A DNA stretch of 64,000 bases from Thermanaerosceptrum fracticalcis (GCF_000746025.2 NZ_CP045798.1:2613001-2677000), one strand, 5' to 3'. Positions 45,801 to 55,789 are shown, numbered from the stretch's first letter. The notes: generated by a model from the letters alone, not told the origin. Translations and numbers: made by a program.

Positions 45801-46679
45801 TTAAATATTTTCTCCTTGCAGTACCAGGGCTACAATTCTTTCGAGATCATCGGTACTATAGTAATCAATTTCTATTTTTCCTCTTTCACCCTGGTCCTTA
45901 ATTTTAACTTTTGTCCCAAAAAGACTCCTTAATTTGGCCTCAATATCCAGCATAATAGGGGAAAGCTTGTTTTCTTTCTCGGTTTTTTCTTCTTTTGCCT
46001 TTTTGTTTTCCTCTTCAACGGCCCGCCTGACCAGACTCTCTGTTTCCCGTACGGACAGATTTTTATCACATACTTCCTGGGCAATGGCTATTTGCAGTTC
46101 CTCGCCGTTAAGAGCCAGCAAGGGACGAGCATGTCCCACCGTCAACTGTCCCGCAGATAATTTGTCCAAAATAGGATCGGGCAGATTAAGGAGTCTTACC
46201 ATATTAGCAATAAAAGACCTGCTTTTGGAGATCTTCTGTGAAACTTGCTCTTGGGTAAGTTTGAATTCTTCCATGAGGCGTTTATAAGCCACCGCTTCTT
46301 CCACAGGATTAAGATCTTGCCTCTGTATATTTTCCACCAGGGCTATTTCCATCATCTGTCCATCGCTGAATTCCTTAACTACAGCAGGTATCTTCTCCAG
46401 ACCTAAACGCTGGCAAGCCCTTAATCTTCTTTCCCCTACTACCAGTTCGTATTTTCCTGGACCCACAGGCCTCACTACCACAGGCTGTACTACACCGTGT
46501 TCCTTAATGGACTCCGCCAGTTCATTTAATTTTTCTTCATCAAATCTTCTTCGTGGTTGAAAAGAGTTAGGCCTGATCTTATGTATTTCAATCTCCATTA
46601 CAGGTTCATCAGAAGATACCAATTCAGGTGAACTGGGTATAAGGGCTGAAAGTCCTTTTCCTAAACCTTTTTTATTCAC
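45801..46679 (-). CDS. parB: Chromosome partitioning protein ParB (Spo0J)
   Basis: 292 aa. The CTP-binding ParB/Srx domain includes NSFQPRRRFDEEKLNELAESI and GERRLRACQRLG (about 78-89), followed by the helix-turn-helix LTQEQVSQKISKSRSFIANMVRLL (about 136-159) and a C-terminal dimerisation domain. It loads on the adjacent parS sites to form the origin partition complex and overlaps parA by 8 bp. Distinguished from Noc by its immediate coupling to parA. Confidence 0.93.
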   Translation of the reverse strand: MNKKGLGKGLSALIPSSPELVSSDEPVMEIEIHKIRPNSFQPRRRFDEEKLNELAESIKEHGVVQPVVVRPVGPGKYELVVGERRLRACQRLGLEKIPAVVKEFSDGQMMEIALVENIQRQDLNPVEEAVAYKRLMEEFKLTQEQVSQKISKSRSFIANMVRLLNLPDPILDKLSAGQLTVGHARPLLALNGEELQIAIAQEVCDKNLSVRETESLVRRAVEEENKKAKEEKTEKENKLSPIMLDIEAKLRSLFGTKVKIKDQGERGKIEIDYYSTDDLERIVALVLQGENI

Positions 46680-47433
46680 GTTCGATCACCTCTTTCGCAA
46701 GCTCTTGGTACTGTTCAGCTCCTTTGGACTTGGGATCATAAAGAATAATAGGCATGCCGTGGCTGGGCGCCTCACTGAGACGTACATTTCGCGGGATAAT
46801 GGAACTAAACATTTTTAGTTCCGGGCGGGCTTTAACCTCATCTACCACCTGTATGGACAAATTTGTACGGGCGTCAAACATGGTTAAAACTGTTCCCTCA
46901 ATTTTCAATTCTGGATTTAGGTGTTTTTTTACCAAAATGATGGTATTCATTAACTGGCTTAAACCTTCCAGAGCATAATACTCACACTGAATGGGAATAA
47001 GCACACTGTCAGCCGCTGTCATGGCATTAAGGGTCAATAAACCCAGAGAGGGGGGACAGTCAATGATAATATATTCATAATCATCTTTGATAGGGGCAAT
47101 AGCTTTTTTCAGTTTCATTTCCCTGGAGATGGCGGAAACCAGCTCCACTTCAGCGCCTGCCAGCTGTATGGTAGCCGGTGCGACAAAAAGATTATCTACT
47201 TGAGTTGAGAGAATGATGTTCTTCATTGGCATGCCATTAATAAGACAATCGTAAATACAACGGCCCGTGCTGGTCTTGTTGATACCCAGTCCACTAGTGG
47301 CATTACCCTGAGGGTCAACATCGATGATAAGTACTTTTTTACCTAAGGAAGCCAGGCAAGCACCAAGGTTGATGGCTGTAGTCGTTTTAGCCACACCACC
47401 TTTTTGATTGGCAATAACAAGAACCTTACCCAT
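46672..47433 (-). CDS. parA: Chromosome partitioning ATPase ParA (Soj)
   Basis: 253 aa. Deviant Walker A KGGVAKTTTAINLG (about residues 11-24, with the signature lysine), Walker A' DVDPQGNATSG (about 39-49) and Walker B-like IIDCPPSLGLL (about 121-131). It binds DNA when ATP-bound and works with ParB in origin segregation and in control of DnaA. The 304-bp region upstream (47434-47737) has one parS and no gene. Confidence 0.93.
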   Translation of the reverse strand: MGKVLVIANQKGGVAKTTTAINLGACLASLGKKVLIIDVDPQGNATSGLGINKTSTGRCIYDCLINGMPMKNIILSTQVDNLFVAPATIQLAGAEVELVSAISREMKLKKAIAPIKDDYEYIIIDCPPSLGLLTLNAMTAADSVLIPIQCEYYALEGLSQLMNTIILVKKHLNPELKIEGTVLTMFDARTNLSIQVVDEVKARPELKMFSSIIPRNVRLSEAPSHGMPIILYDPKSKGAEQYQELAKEVIERE

Positions 47434-47704
47434 TTCGTCACCTCTTGTTTTCTATTACAATTCATATTTCCACATATCTTTTTGTCTTCCTTCTTAGTTT
47501 TATTTATTTTTGCAAATGAGTAAACAGCTTTTTTATACCAAATATTACTATCTCTTTAAAGGGACGTATTTAACTCCAGTTGGGAGCAACCCCCTCTTAA
47601 AGGTTATTATCTTACCGGTTCTTTTTTTAGTAAATATAGCATGAAATAACACGGGAACATATGTTTGTTTTTTTTATAAAATAATACAAAAGAAAGAGGG
47701 TAAA

Positions 47705-47720
47705 TGTTTCACGTGAAACA
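47705..47720. other. parS: parS site (perfect) within a larger palindrome
   Basis: TGTTTCACGTGAAACA; the symmetry extends to GGGTAAA at the left and TTTACCC at the right (30 bp in all). Positioned just behind the noc stop codon, so the extended hairpin may also act in termination. Confidence 0.9.
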
Positions 47721-47737
47721 TTTACCCTGCGGTTCCT

Positions 47738-48589
47738 TTAATTTTTTATTTTAGGAATTTGAATAACCACTTCAATGTAGTCTTCATGGTTTTTTTCGGT
47801 CATTTTGGCGGCAAGACCCGCTTCTTGGATGGTGGTGACTGCCGTACGTATAGTGTTGAGATAAATCCGCATATCCTTAAAAATACGAACGATTTTTTGT
47901 CCTCTTTCCGTGTTTGTGTTGGCTATATTCTTATCCTCAAGAATTTTTTCCACTAAAGCATCGGTTTCCCTTACATTCAGTTCTTTCTCATATATTTCTT
48001 TTAAGGCTGCCAGCTGTGTAGCGGCATCAGGGAGTTTCAGCAAGGCCCGGGCATGCCTTTCAGTAATCACTTCTGTAGAGATATTATTTCTTACCATCTC
48101 AGGAAGCTTCAATAATCTCAATTTGTTGGCAATAGTGGACTGGCTCTTGCCCACTCTTTTAGCTATTTCTTCCTGAGTGAGACCAAAATCCTGTATTAAC
48201 CGGTGATAACCTTCGGCTTCTTCAAAAAAGTTGAGGTCTTCTCTTTGGAGATTCTCAATTAAAGCCATTTCGGCAATTTCCCGGTCGCTTAAGTTCCGGA
48301 TAATAGCGGGAATGGTTTTTTTGCCGATACTTTGTGAAGCGCGCAGACGTCTTTCTCCGGCCACCAATTCATAATGGTTGTCCACACGCCGGACAATAAT
48401 GGGCTGAATCACACCGTATTCCTTAATGGACTTGGCCAGATCTTCCAACTGGACTGGATCAAAAATTTTGCGGGGTTGAAAGGGATTGGCCTTTATATTG
48501 GAAATACTGATCTCCCGCACCTGATCATTCTTTTCTTCTATATGATTACTATTAATTCCGAGAAGTTTTGTAAGAGATTCTCTCACCAC
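47738..48589 (-). CDS. noc: Nucleoid occlusion protein Noc (ParB-like)
   Basis: 283 aa. ParB-type N-terminal domain (NPFQPRKIFDPVQLEDLAKSI, GERRLRASQSIG) and helix-turn-helix LTQEEIAKRVGKSQSTIANKLRLL. The short N-terminal VRESLTKLLGI resembles the amphipathic membrane-targeting helix of Noc. Position between rsmG and parA is where noc stands in Bacillus and many Clostridia. A second ParB cannot be excluded on sequence alone; no Noc-binding sites (ATTTCCCGGGAAAT) were seen here. Confidence 0.85.
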   Translation of the reverse strand: MVRESLTKLLGINSNHIEEKNDQVREISISNIKANPFQPRKIFDPVQLEDLAKSIKEYGVIQPIIVRRVDNHYELVAGERRLRASQSIGKKTIPAIIRNLSDREIAEMALIENLQREDLNFFEEAEGYHRLIQDFGLTQEEIAKRVGKSQSTIANKLRLLKLPEMVRNNISTEVITERHARALLKLPDAATQLAALKEIYEKELNVRETDALVEKILEDKNIANTNTERGQKIVRIFKDMRIYLNTIRTAVTTIQEAGLAAKMTEKNHEDYIEVVIQIPKIKN

Positions 48590-48769
48590 AAGAACTACCC
48601 CCTTTCCTCCTATATCTATGATATTCGGCTTATTTGTTAAATCTCCTGCTGGTATTTACTTTTTTTTCCATAATATTAAAAGTATCTTTTCAAATCTTTT
48701 TAAAAAGGTATCCTCCTCCGGGATCAGGACGCCTGGAAAAATTCTAGTCAGTACAGTTATGAGCCTTAT

Positions 48770-49486
48770 TTATTCGAGAGGTTTTTTCGCCGGTATTCCC
48801 GGCCGTCTGGGAAACCGGCCAGGGGTAGGTGCAGTCTTTTGGATAACGATAATGAGCCTTTTACTTTCCTGCTTTGGTAAAACAAAATCCTTCATCTCAT
48901 AAAGATTACCGCCTAATTCTTGAATGGCCTTTTTTGCTCCATTATATTCCTCAAGTCCCTCCGGACCTTTATAGGCAAGAAATTTACCACCTGGTTTCAC
49001 AAAGGGCAGACAGTATTCGCTCAGAACAGATAATTTAGCCACTGCCCTGGAAACCACATAATCAAACTTTTCCCTGTATTCCTTGTTTTGCCCCATTTCC
49101 TCTGCGCGGCCATGAACAGCCTGTGTTCCCGTAAGCTGTAATTTTTGTATAAGATGATCTAAAAAACCAATGCGTTTTTGCAAAGAATCTACAAGGGTAA
49201 CTTGCAAATCTGGGTTAATAATCTTCAGTGGTATGCCGGGAAATCCTGCTCCCGTACCCAAATCAAGAAGCCTGCTTCGGGATTGCCATCCGGTAATCTT
49301 CATCCCTAACAAGGAATCATAAAAGTGTTTGATGATGATCTCCTCTTCTTCTTCGATGGCGGTGAGGTTGAACTTTTGGTTCCACTCTCGTAATTCCTCC
49401 TGGAAAACCGCAAATTTCTCCAGTTGTTCTGCTGTGGGGTAAATTTCACTTTTCTCTAGAAGTTCTTTTAAAAAATCTTTTTTCAC
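48770..49486 (-). CDS. rsmG: 16S rRNA (guanine-N7) methyltransferase RsmG (GidB)
   Basis: 238 aa. N-terminal helix region ([24 protein letters not shown]), SAM motif [17 protein letters not shown] (about residues 68-84), and [11 protein letters not shown] next. It methylates G527 of 16S rRNA. It overlaps mnmG by 4 bp. The C-terminal tail is basic and proline-rich ([16 protein letters not shown]), as often seen in the family. Confidence 0.93.
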   Translation of the reverse strand: MKKDFLKELLEKSEIYPTAEQLEKFAVFQEELREWNQKFNLTAIEEEEEIIIKHFYDSLLGMKITGWQSRSRLLDLGTGAGFPGIPLKIINPDLQVTLVDSLQKRIGFLDHLIQKLQLTGTQAVHGRAEEMGQNKEYREKFDYVVSRAVAKLSVLSEYCLPFVKPGGKFLAYKGPEGLEEYNGAKKAIQELGGNLYEMKDFVLPKQESKRLIIVIQKTAPTPGRFPRRPGIPAKKPLE

Positions 49487-51375
49487 GCATCAATCCCCCC
49501 TTGTCGTCTGCGCTGCTCCAGATAAATCAAAAGAACAGAAACATCGGCAGGAGATACGCCCGATATGCGTGAGGCCTGGCCTACGGAAGTTGGCCTGATA
49601 CTGGCAAGTTTTTGTTTGGCCTCATTGGATAAACCCTGAATCCCATAATAATCTAAGTCAGTCGGTATTACACGGTTTTCCAGTTTTTCGAAACGCTCGA
49701 CCTGGGACATTTGCTTGGCAATATATCCTTCATATTTAATTTGAATATCAATCTGTTCTTTGATATCTTCGGGCAGTTCAGCAGCCAGGCCAACGTTGAT
49801 TAAATCCTGGTAAGTAATTTCCGTCCTCTTTAATAAATCATAAAGATAAATCCCTTGCCTTAGGGGCGAACTGTTCCTTTCCTCCAGTAATTTGGCTAAT
49901 TCCTGGTAACTGGGCGTAACAATGGTTTCCTTTAAACGTTTCATTTCTGCTTCCAGCTGTTCTTTTTTTTGTTTAAACCTGGCATAGCGCTCCGCCGTTA
50001 CCAGTCCTACCTCCCATCCTTTCTCCGTCAAACGCAGGTCCGCATTATCCTGCCGCAGGATCAGGCGGTATTCGGCCCGGGATGTCATCATTCTATAGGG
50101 CTCATTGGTCCCTTTTGTCACCAAGTCGTCAATGAGAACACCTATATAGGCATCAGAACGTTTCAAAATTAATGGAGGTCTTCCTTTTACCTTAAGGGCA
50201 GCGTTAATACCGGCCATCAGTCCCTGAGCCGCGGCTTCTTCATAACCGGAGGTACCGTTTATTTGACCGGCACAAAAAAGCCCGCTGATGTGCTTCATCT
50301 CCAGGGACAATCCCAGCTGGGTAGGAACTACATAATCATACTCAATGGCATAGCCTGTCCGCATCATTTCCATATTTTCCATACCTTTAATCGTTCTCAA
50401 GAATTGCATTTGCACTTCTTCCGGCAAACTTGAGGACATACCCTGTACATATATTTCATAGGTACCCATACCTTCAGGTTCTAAAAACAGTTGATGCCGT
50501 TCCTTATCGGCAAATCTCACCACTTTGTCTTCGATAGAAGGACAGTAGCGTGGTCCTGTCCCCTCAATCACTCCGCTGAAGAGGGGTGACCTGTGCAGGT
50601 TACTTCTGATCACAGTATGGGTATTTTCATTGGTATAAGCCAGGTAGCAGGGAATGTTATAACCTGTGCCTCTTTCCGTCAAGAAGGAAAAGTAATGTTC
50701 CTTTTCATCACCCGGTTGAATAAGCATCTGGTTAAAATCGATGCTCCGCCTGTCAACCCGGGCTGGAGTACCCGTTTTGAAGCGGCCTAATTCTATACCT
50801 AATTCCCGGAGATTATGGGAAAGATTCATGGCGGCATGCTGATTATTGGGTCCTCCCCAGTAACTCACTTCTCCTACAATAATTTTTCCCCGCAGGTAAG
50901 TGCCGGTGCAAAGAATGACCGCAGGGGACCGGAAAATGGCACCGGTACTCGTCTCAATCCCTTCTACCCTTTTATCGTCACTAACCAGTATCCTCTCCAC
51001 CAATAACTGCTTTACATTCAAATTGTCCTGCCCCTGTAAAATATAAATCATTCTCCTTTGATAGGCGTATTTATCAGCCTGGGCCCTCAGAGCATGGACA
51101 GCCGGTCCTTTTCCAGTATTTAACATTCTAATTTGAATATAAGTATCATCAATATTTCTTCCCATTTCTCCCCCCAGGGCATCAATTTCCCTGACCAGAT
51201 GCCCTTTGGCAGGTCCGCCTATGGAAGGATTACAGGGCATAAGGGCGATATTGTCCATGTTTAGGGTAACAAGCAAGGTCTTACAGCCCATGCGGGCGGC
51301 GGCCAGGGCAGCCTCACAACCGGCATGACCCGCACCCACCACAATACAATCATAACTTCCAGCCTCGTAAGTCAT
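49483..51375 (-). CDS. mnmG: tRNA uridine-5-carboxymethylaminomethyl modification enzyme MnmG (GidA)
   Basis: 630 aa FAD protein. Dinucleotide motif [19 protein letters not shown] (about residues 11-29), signature [20 protein letters not shown] (about 53-72), and GFEEAAAQG-like [19 protein letters not shown] (about 373-391). Together with MnmE it modifies U34 of several tRNAs. Length and gene order (mnmE-mnmG-rsmG) are standard. Confidence 0.95.
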   Translation of the reverse strand: MTYEAGSYDCIVVGAGHAGCEAALAAARMGCKTLLVTLNMDNIALMPCNPSIGGPAKGHLVREIDALGGEMGRNIDDTYIQIRMLNTGKGPAVHALRAQADKYAYQRRMIYILQGQDNLNVKQLLVERILVSDDKRVEGIETSTGAIFRSPAVILCTGTYLRGKIIVGEVSYWGGPNNQHAAMNLSHNLRELGIELGRFKTGTPARVDRRSIDFNQMLIQPGDEKEHYFSFLTERGTGYNIPCYLAYTNENTHTVIRSNLHRSPLFSGVIEGTGPRYCPSIEDKVVRFADKERHQLFLEPEGMGTYEIYVQGMSSSLPEEVQMQFLRTIKGMENMEMMRTGYAIEYDYVVPTQLGLSLEMKHISGLFCAGQINGTSGYEEAAAQGLMAGINAALKVKGRPPLILKRSDAYIGVLIDDLVTKGTNEPYRMMTSRAEYRLILRQDNADLRLTEKGWEVGLVTAERYARFKQKKEQLEAEMKRLKETIVTPSYQELAKLLEERNSSPLRQGIYLYDLLKRTEITYQDLINVGLAAELPEDIKEQIDIQIKYEGYIAKQMSQVERFEKLENRVIPTDLDYYGIQGLSNEAKQKLASIRPTSVGQASRISGVSPADVSVLLIYLEQRRRQGGIDA

Positions 51376-51420
51376 ACTTCTTAGACCTCCATCTTGATGA
51401 AAACATTATCTGGACCTCGT

Positions 51421-51456
51421 GAACCGAATTCCGACTGCCGACTTCCGACATCCGAC
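51421..51456. repeat. Short CCGAC-type tandem repeat upstream of mnmG
   Basis: About four imperfect units of an 8-base motif (TTCCGACT, GCCGACT, TCCGACA, TCCGACT) within the 167-bp mnmE-mnmG gap, followed at 51519-51535 by CTATCAACTATCAACTACCAA. It resembles small intergenic repeats; no function is assigned. Confidence 0.5.
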
Positions 51457-51542
51457 TCCGATAGTAATAACACATTAATTCGGTGTGGGGAAGCGGGAAA
51501 CGGAAAGCGTCATTCACTATCAACTATCAACTACCAAGTAAC

Positions 51543-52925
51543 CTATTTTCCTAGACAAAATTGAGAAAAGATTTGATCGATAATATCCTCTTCCAGTGTT
51601 TCCCCTGTTATTTCCCCTAGATGCTCCCATGAACTACGTAAGTCGATAGAAATAAAATCAGAAGGGAGATTATCTTCTACGCCCCGGTGTGCACTCTCCA
51701 AAGCTCTTTTAGCTCTTTCTAAAGCTTCTTTATGTCTTACATTATTTAAAAGAATTTTATCCGATAAGTTAAAACCATTTTCGAAGAAAACACCTTTAAT
51801 TTCTTCTTCCAACTCTTTTAAACCAATTTCCTCTTTGGCCGAAACAAAGTGTACCCTGTAGGGGGCTACCCTTTCTCTGATTTTCTCTTCACTGAACTCT
51901 TCTTTTAATAGGTCAATTTTATTGGCCAAAATTATGATTTTATCATTAGGATACCGCCGAATAAAAGCTTCATCATCTTCTGTAATACCATGGACAATAT
52001 CTAAGACATAGAGTATAAGATCAGCTTCTTCTACGGCTTCCCTGGTTTTCTCCATACCTATTTTTTCTACTATATCCTCAGTTTCCCGGATTCCGGCTGT
52101 ATCCATCAGAACCAGGGGTATCCCGCCTAGATTGTAATATTCCTCGATCACATCCCGGGTAGTTCCCGGAATATCCGTGACAATGGCCCTTTTTACTTTC
52201 AAGAGAGCATTTAACAGGCTGGATTTTCCCACATTGGGCTTACCGATTAGCACTGTTTTTAAACCCTCGCGCAAGATACGTCCACTGCGAAAAGTTTGTA
52301 GGAGATCATGAATGCCATCAGCAATTTGAGAAATACGCAAGCCTAATTCTCCAGGGGTTAACCGCGTGAAATCTTCCTCGGGAAAATCGATATCAGCCTC
52401 TAAATAAGCCATTATTTCTAAGATCTGTTTACGGTATTCTTTAATGATGTTAGAAAGGCCCCCCTGCAGATTACTAACAGCCGCCTGAGCCCCTTCCTCC
52501 GTCATGGCGTTGATCATGTCCATAATGGCTTCAGCCTGGGAGAGGTCAAGACGACCGTTCAAAAATGCCCTTTTAGAAAACTCACCGGGTTCAGCCAGCC
52601 TGGCTCCTGCTCTTATTACCAATTCAAGCACTTTTCGTAAGATAACCATACCGCCGTGGCATTGTAACTCCACTACGTTTTCTCCCGTGAAACTATGGGG
52701 TCCCCACATCACCAGGGCCAGGGCTTCATCCACAACCTTACCTTCTTCATCGACGACATGTCCATAAGTAATCGTATAGGTTTTCTTTTCTTTTAAACTT
52801 CTTCCTTTTTTACTTCTAAAGACTTTGTCGGCAATTTCGCTTGCTTCACTGCCTGAAATTCTGATAATACCAACACTGGCAGCCCCCATGGCTGTTGTAA
52901 TGGCAGCAATGGTATCGTTAATCAA
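51543..52925 (-). CDS. mnmE: tRNA modification GTPase MnmE (TrmE)
   Basis: 460 aa. N-terminal tetrahydrofolate-binding domain (MGAASVGIIRISG), central GTPase with GKPNVGKSSLLNAL (about residues 226-239), DTAGIRETED (about 274-283) and NKID (about 336-339), and the C-terminal CLGK whose cysteine is conserved. Partner of MnmG. Preceded by the jag terminator, so it has its own promoter within 52926-53010. Confidence 0.95.
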   Translation of the reverse strand: MINDTIAAITTAMGAASVGIIRISGSEASEIADKVFRSKKGRSLKEKKTYTITYGHVVDEEGKVVDEALALVMWGPHSFTGENVVELQCHGGMVILRKVLELVIRAGARLAEPGEFSKRAFLNGRLDLSQAEAIMDMINAMTEEGAQAAVSNLQGGLSNIIKEYRKQILEIMAYLEADIDFPEEDFTRLTPGELGLRISQIADGIHDLLQTFRSGRILREGLKTVLIGKPNVGKSSLLNALLKVKRAIVTDIPGTTRDVIEEYYNLGGIPLVLMDTAGIRETEDIVEKIGMEKTREAVEEADLILYVLDIVHGITEDDEAFIRRYPNDKIIILANKIDLLKEEFSEEKIRERVAPYRVHFVSAKEEIGLKELEEEIKGVFFENGFNLSDKILLNNVRHKEALERAKRALESAHRGVEDNLPSDFISIDLRSSWEHLGEITGETLEEDIIDQIFSQFCLGK

Positions 52926-53011
52926 CTTTGGTCACCTCTTTACACACCACTATACCTTAATTTCTAGTATTGTCCAATCAATTCCCTCATAATATATCTT
53001 ACTGTCCTATT

Positions 53012-53048
53012 ATAAAAAAACCAGCCTGGTTTTGCTGTTACCAGGCTG
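53012..53048 (-). terminator. Terminator after jag
   Basis: Stem CAGCCTGGT/ACCAGGCTG with loop AACAGCAAA, then a minus-strand run GTTTTTTTATA. Ends the rnpA-yidD-yidC-jag operon. Confidence 0.85.
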
Positions 53049-53068
53049 ATGTGAAACCATGCTTACCT

Positions 53069-53692
53069 TTATTTACGTAATGCGATAACCACCTTACGGA
53101 ATGGTTCTTCTCCCTCACTATAGGTTTGCACTCTCTTATCATTTTGCAGCGCTGTATGAATAATCCTGCGTTCTTGCGGATTCATGGGTTCTAAGACCAC
53201 GCGATAACCCGTTCTTTTTACTCTTTCAGCCAGCCTTGCCGCCAGTTTAACAAGCGTGTCTTCTCTTCGTTTGCGGTAACCTTCAGCATCGAGGATAATC
53301 TTTTTCCGCTCAACAAGGTTATGCTTATTGGCAACCAGGTTTCCCAGGTATTGTAAGGCATCAAGGGTTTCTCCCCTGCGCCCGATGAGAATACCCAGAT
53401 TATTTCCGATTAAAGTCATTTTGATAAAATCTTCTTCCTCGCGCACGAGAATTTCCGATTTGACTCCCATTTGGGCTGTTACTTTTTCATAGAACTTTTT
53501 CACTGCTTTAATGGGATCTGGTTTTTCGGTGACCCTGACACGGGCATTTTTGCTGCCAAAAAGACCAAATATCCCTTTGTTAGGCTCTTCTAAGATTTCT
53601 ATTTCTACTTCATCTTTCTTGAGTTTTAATTCTGCTAAAGCCTGACTAACGGCTTCCTCGACAGTACGGCCGGTTTTCTCCAAAATTCTCAT
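53069..53692 (-). CDS. jag: RNA-binding protein Jag (KhpB, SpoIIIJ-associated)
   Basis: 207 aa. Jag-N domain (residues 1-52, ending in NKGIFGLFGSKNARV), a KH domain with the GxxG-type loop LIGRRGETLDALQYLGNLV (about 102-120), and an R3H domain (ERRIIHTALQNDKRVQTYSEGEEPFRKVVI). It overlaps yidC by 4 bp. It binds RNA and, in Bacillus, acts with the SpoIIIJ/YidC locus. Confidence 0.93.
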   Translation of the reverse strand: MRILEKTGRTVEEAVSQALAELKLKKDEVEIEILEEPNKGIFGLFGSKNARVRVTEKPDPIKAVKKFYEKVTAQMGVKSEILVREEEDFIKMTLIGNNLGILIGRRGETLDALQYLGNLVANKHNLVERKKIILDAEGYRKRREDTLVKLAARLAERVKRTGYRVVLEPMNPQERRIIHTALQNDKRVQTYSEGEEPFRKVVIALRK

Positions 53693-54366
53693 TTACCACC
53701 AACTTCCCCCTTTTGCATTGCCGGTTGACGATTAATGTACAACTGCTGTAAGGCCCCAAAAATACTGAAGAAAGTCCAGTATATACCCAACCCAGCCGGG
53801 AAATTCAAACTGATATAACCGATAAAGAGCGGCATGAAGTAAAGCATCATCTTTTGTGTTTGTTCGGCGGCAGGATTATCGCCACTTGCGGGTGTAGTGA
53901 CTTTGGACTGGAGATAAGTTGTCAAGGCCACCAGGACCGGAATGATATAATAAGGATCCGGGTCTTTTAAATGGGGTACCCACAAAAACTTAGCGGCGGC
54001 TGGATCTACATAAACAAAATCCCTCAAAGCCTGGAACAGGGCAATTAAAATAGGCATTTGCACCAGCAAAGGAAGACAACCAGACATAGGGTTAACCTTA
54101 TTTTCTTTGTAAAGCTCCATAATGGCCTGGTTGGCTTTTTCAGGGTTTTTCTTATATTTTTCCTGCAGTTCTTTTACCTTAGGTTGAATATCCTGCATTT
54201 TTTTCATAGAATGCATTTGTTTATAACTAAGGGGATATAAGACGATTTTAATGACCAGTGTCAAAAAGATAATAGCCAGTCCATAACTGGGAATACCCAA
54301 GGTTTTCGTTATACCATAAAAAAAACTGAGCATTGCAGCGATACCATCAACTAAAGCTTGCCACAA
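53689..54366 (-). CDS. yidC: Membrane protein insertase YidC (SpoIIIJ type)
   Basis: 225 aa, the short Gram-positive form. Five hydrophobic segments; the first conserved helix has the positively charged groove residue (LVIKIVLYPLSYKQM), followed by the cytoplasmic coiled-coil (PKVKELQEKYKKNPEKANQAIMELYKE) and NPMSGCLPLLVQMPILIALF. No signal peptide or lipobox is present at the start, unlike many Bacillus homologues. It inserts proteins into the cytoplasmic membrane. Confidence 0.92.
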   Translation of the reverse strand: MWQALVDGIAAMLSFFYGITKTLGIPSYGLAIIFLTLVIKIVLYPLSYKQMHSMKKMQDIQPKVKELQEKYKKNPEKANQAIMELYKENKVNPMSGCLPLLVQMPILIALFQALRDFVYVDPAAAKFLWVPHLKDPDPYYIIPVLVALTTYLQSKVTTPASGDNPAAEQTQKMMLYFMPLFIGYISLNFPAGLGIYWTFFSIFGALQQLYINRQPAMQKGEVGGK

Positions 54367-54416
54367 AATTTTTCCTGTTACAAAGAATTCTTTGTAAACA
54401 GGTTCACCTCCTTACC

Positions 54417-54626
54417 TTACTTTACTGGATCATAGCCTCCCGGATGAAAAGGATGACACTTAAAAATACGTTTCAGGGCAAGCCAGCTGCCCTTCCATGG
54501 TCCATATCGACTCACGGCCTCCAGGGCATATTGAGAACAGGTAGGGTAAAAACGGCAGCTTGGTCCTTTAAGGGGCGAAAGAAACCGTTGATAAAAACTA
54601 ATAATCATTAACAAGATTTCTTTCAT
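54417..54626 (-). CDS. yidD: Membrane protein insertion efficiency factor YidD
   Basis: 69 aa. Contains [31 protein letters not shown] and [16 protein letters not shown], the whole conserved core of YidD including the three cysteines. It is 3 bp after rnpA and supports YidC-dependent insertion. Confidence 0.93.
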   Translation of the reverse strand: MKEILLMIISFYQRFLSPLKGPSCRFYPTCSQYALEAVSRYGPWKGSWLALKRIFKCHPFHPGGYDPVK

Positions 54627-54628
54627 CC

Positions 54629-54979
54629 TTATTCATCCTTTTTTAATAAATGGGCTCTTTGTAAAAGAGCTACCATATTTTTTTCAACATCGCTAAAAGA
54701 AATTCCTTTTATTTTAGGACGTGCAATAAAAATAATATCGAATGGTACCTTTAGCTCATGGAGATGAAGCTTAGCCGCCTCTCTCAGCCTTCTTTTTATT
54801 TTATTTCTCTCCACGGCTTTTCCAACTTTTTTGGAAACGGAAAAACCCAGGCGCGACTCTTTATTTTCCGGGCGTTTAAAGGAATAAAGTACAAGATAGC
54901 TGTTAGCCAAAGACTTTCCCTGATAATAGGTCTTTTTAAAATCTCCCTTTTTCTTGAGGCGAAATCTACGAGGCAGCAA
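54629..54979 (-). CDS. rnpA: Ribonuclease P protein component RnpA
   Basis: 116 aa from a TTG start, giving [18 protein letters not shown] as in the family, with AGGGGG 6 bases ahead; an in-frame ATG two codons earlier touches the ribosome site, and a GTG frame reaches 55015. The RNR-type motif [20 protein letters not shown] (about residues 54-73) is intact. It is the protein cofactor of the RNase P ribozyme in tRNA 5' processing. A TATAAT at 55024-55029 (minus strand) suggests its own promoter. Confidence 0.92.
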   Translation of the reverse strand: MLPRRFRLKKKGDFKKTYYQGKSLANSYLVLYSFKRPENKESRLGFSVSKKVGKAVERNKIKRRLREAAKLHLHELKVPFDIIFIARPKIKGISFSDVEKNMVALLQRAHLLKKDE

Positions 54980-55083
54980 TTGCATCCCCCTATTGAACTC
55001 AGGTAATTCTATCACCTATGAGGATTATACCCATTTTTAGTCATAGTATAAAGAAGGTATAAAAAACTACTTTAATAAAGAAA

Positions 55084-55104
55084 ACTTGGCTTGGTGCCAA
55101 GCTT
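55084..55104. terminator. Hairpin between rnpA and rpmH
   Basis: CTTGGC/GCCAAG stem (loop TTGGT) flanked by AAAA on the left and TTTA on the right. It may terminate leftover transcription from rpmH or act as a processing hairpin. Confidence 0.45.
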
Positions 55105-55121
55105 TAACCGTTAACCTATTT

Positions 55122-55149
55122 TTCATAAAAGGCCACATGATGCGGCCTT
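55122..55149 (-). terminator. Terminator directly behind rpmH
   Basis: Stem AAGGCC/GGCCTT with loop GCATCATGT starts at the rpmH stop codon; the minus-strand exit is TTTTATGAAAAAT. It separates rpmH from rnpA transcriptionally. Confidence 0.65.
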
Positions 55150-55282
55150 ATGCTGACAATCTTTTTCTTCCTTTCAAACGTCTCCGCTTTAAAACGTTTC
55201 TACCACCTTGACTTCTCATTCTTGATAAGAAACCATGAACTCTTTTATGTTTACGGTTCTTGGGCTGATAAGTCCTTTTCAC
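55148..55282 (-). CDS. rpmH: 50S ribosomal protein L34
   Basis: 44 aa from a GTG start 8 bases behind [25 protein letters not shown], continuing [18 protein letters not shown] and KGRKRLSA. All hallmark residues of bacterial L34 are present. It is the gene nearest to the left arm of oriC and is transcribed away from dnaA, the usual origin layout. Confidence 0.96.
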   Translation of the reverse strand: MKRTYQPKNRKHKRVHGFLSRMRSQGGRNVLKRRRLKGRKRLSA

Positions 55283-55420
55283 TATCAACACCTCCCCTTG
55301 AAATACTCGAAAGCTACGCAAAGATACACAAAAATTATAAAGCAGTACTTAAGAGATGTCAAGAAAATGATAGTGGTTTATATGGATATAACTTATTCAC
55401 ATACGTGCTTTTGTTCTATT

Positions 55421-55646
55421 TGTGGATATAAAAAAGCTTGTGGATAAAGCTTAATGTGGATAAAATTTATTAAAATATAATTTATTAAAAAAGCACAAAT
55501 ATCCCAGGTTGTGGATAAATATACTTTCAATCTGTTAATACGCCGATTTGCTTGTTGATAACTTTACGTAATTTTGGTATGATGTTGTTAATGAAAGGAA
55601 GATTCTTAACAAACTATCCACACCTTGTGGATAAAACTGTGTATAA
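55421..55646. other. oriC: oriC, upstream DnaA-box cluster (rpmH-dnaA intergenic)
   Basis: DnaA boxes of the form TGTGGATAA at 55439, 55455, 55510 and 55626, with near-matches at 55421 (TGTGGATAT), 55614 (reverse, CTATCCACA) and 55638 (TGTGTATAA). This corresponds to the incAB part of a bipartite Firmicutes origin. The rest of 55283-55789 is AT-rich and contains the dnaA promoter region; a hairpin AACCCAGTTAGGCTGGATT lies near 55690. No gene is present. Confidence 0.9.
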
Positions 55647-55789
55647 CTTGTTATTTATTGAAATTTTAATTTATAGTACATAAAAAACGACAGAACCCAG
55701 TTAGGCTGGATTCTTTTTTTTGCACCGCAGGCATAAGTGCAATTATAGCTTTCAAATTATAATGGTTGGCGAAGTGGAGAGGATTCTTA

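Noticed and set aside
47738-48589. Second parB gene instead of noc
   Set aside because: Position between rsmG and parA and the N-terminal helix fit Noc better, although the DNA-binding specificity was not proven from sequence.
51415-51540. CRISPR-like array
   Set aside because: Units are only about 8 bases, imperfect and without spacers; no cas genes in the window.
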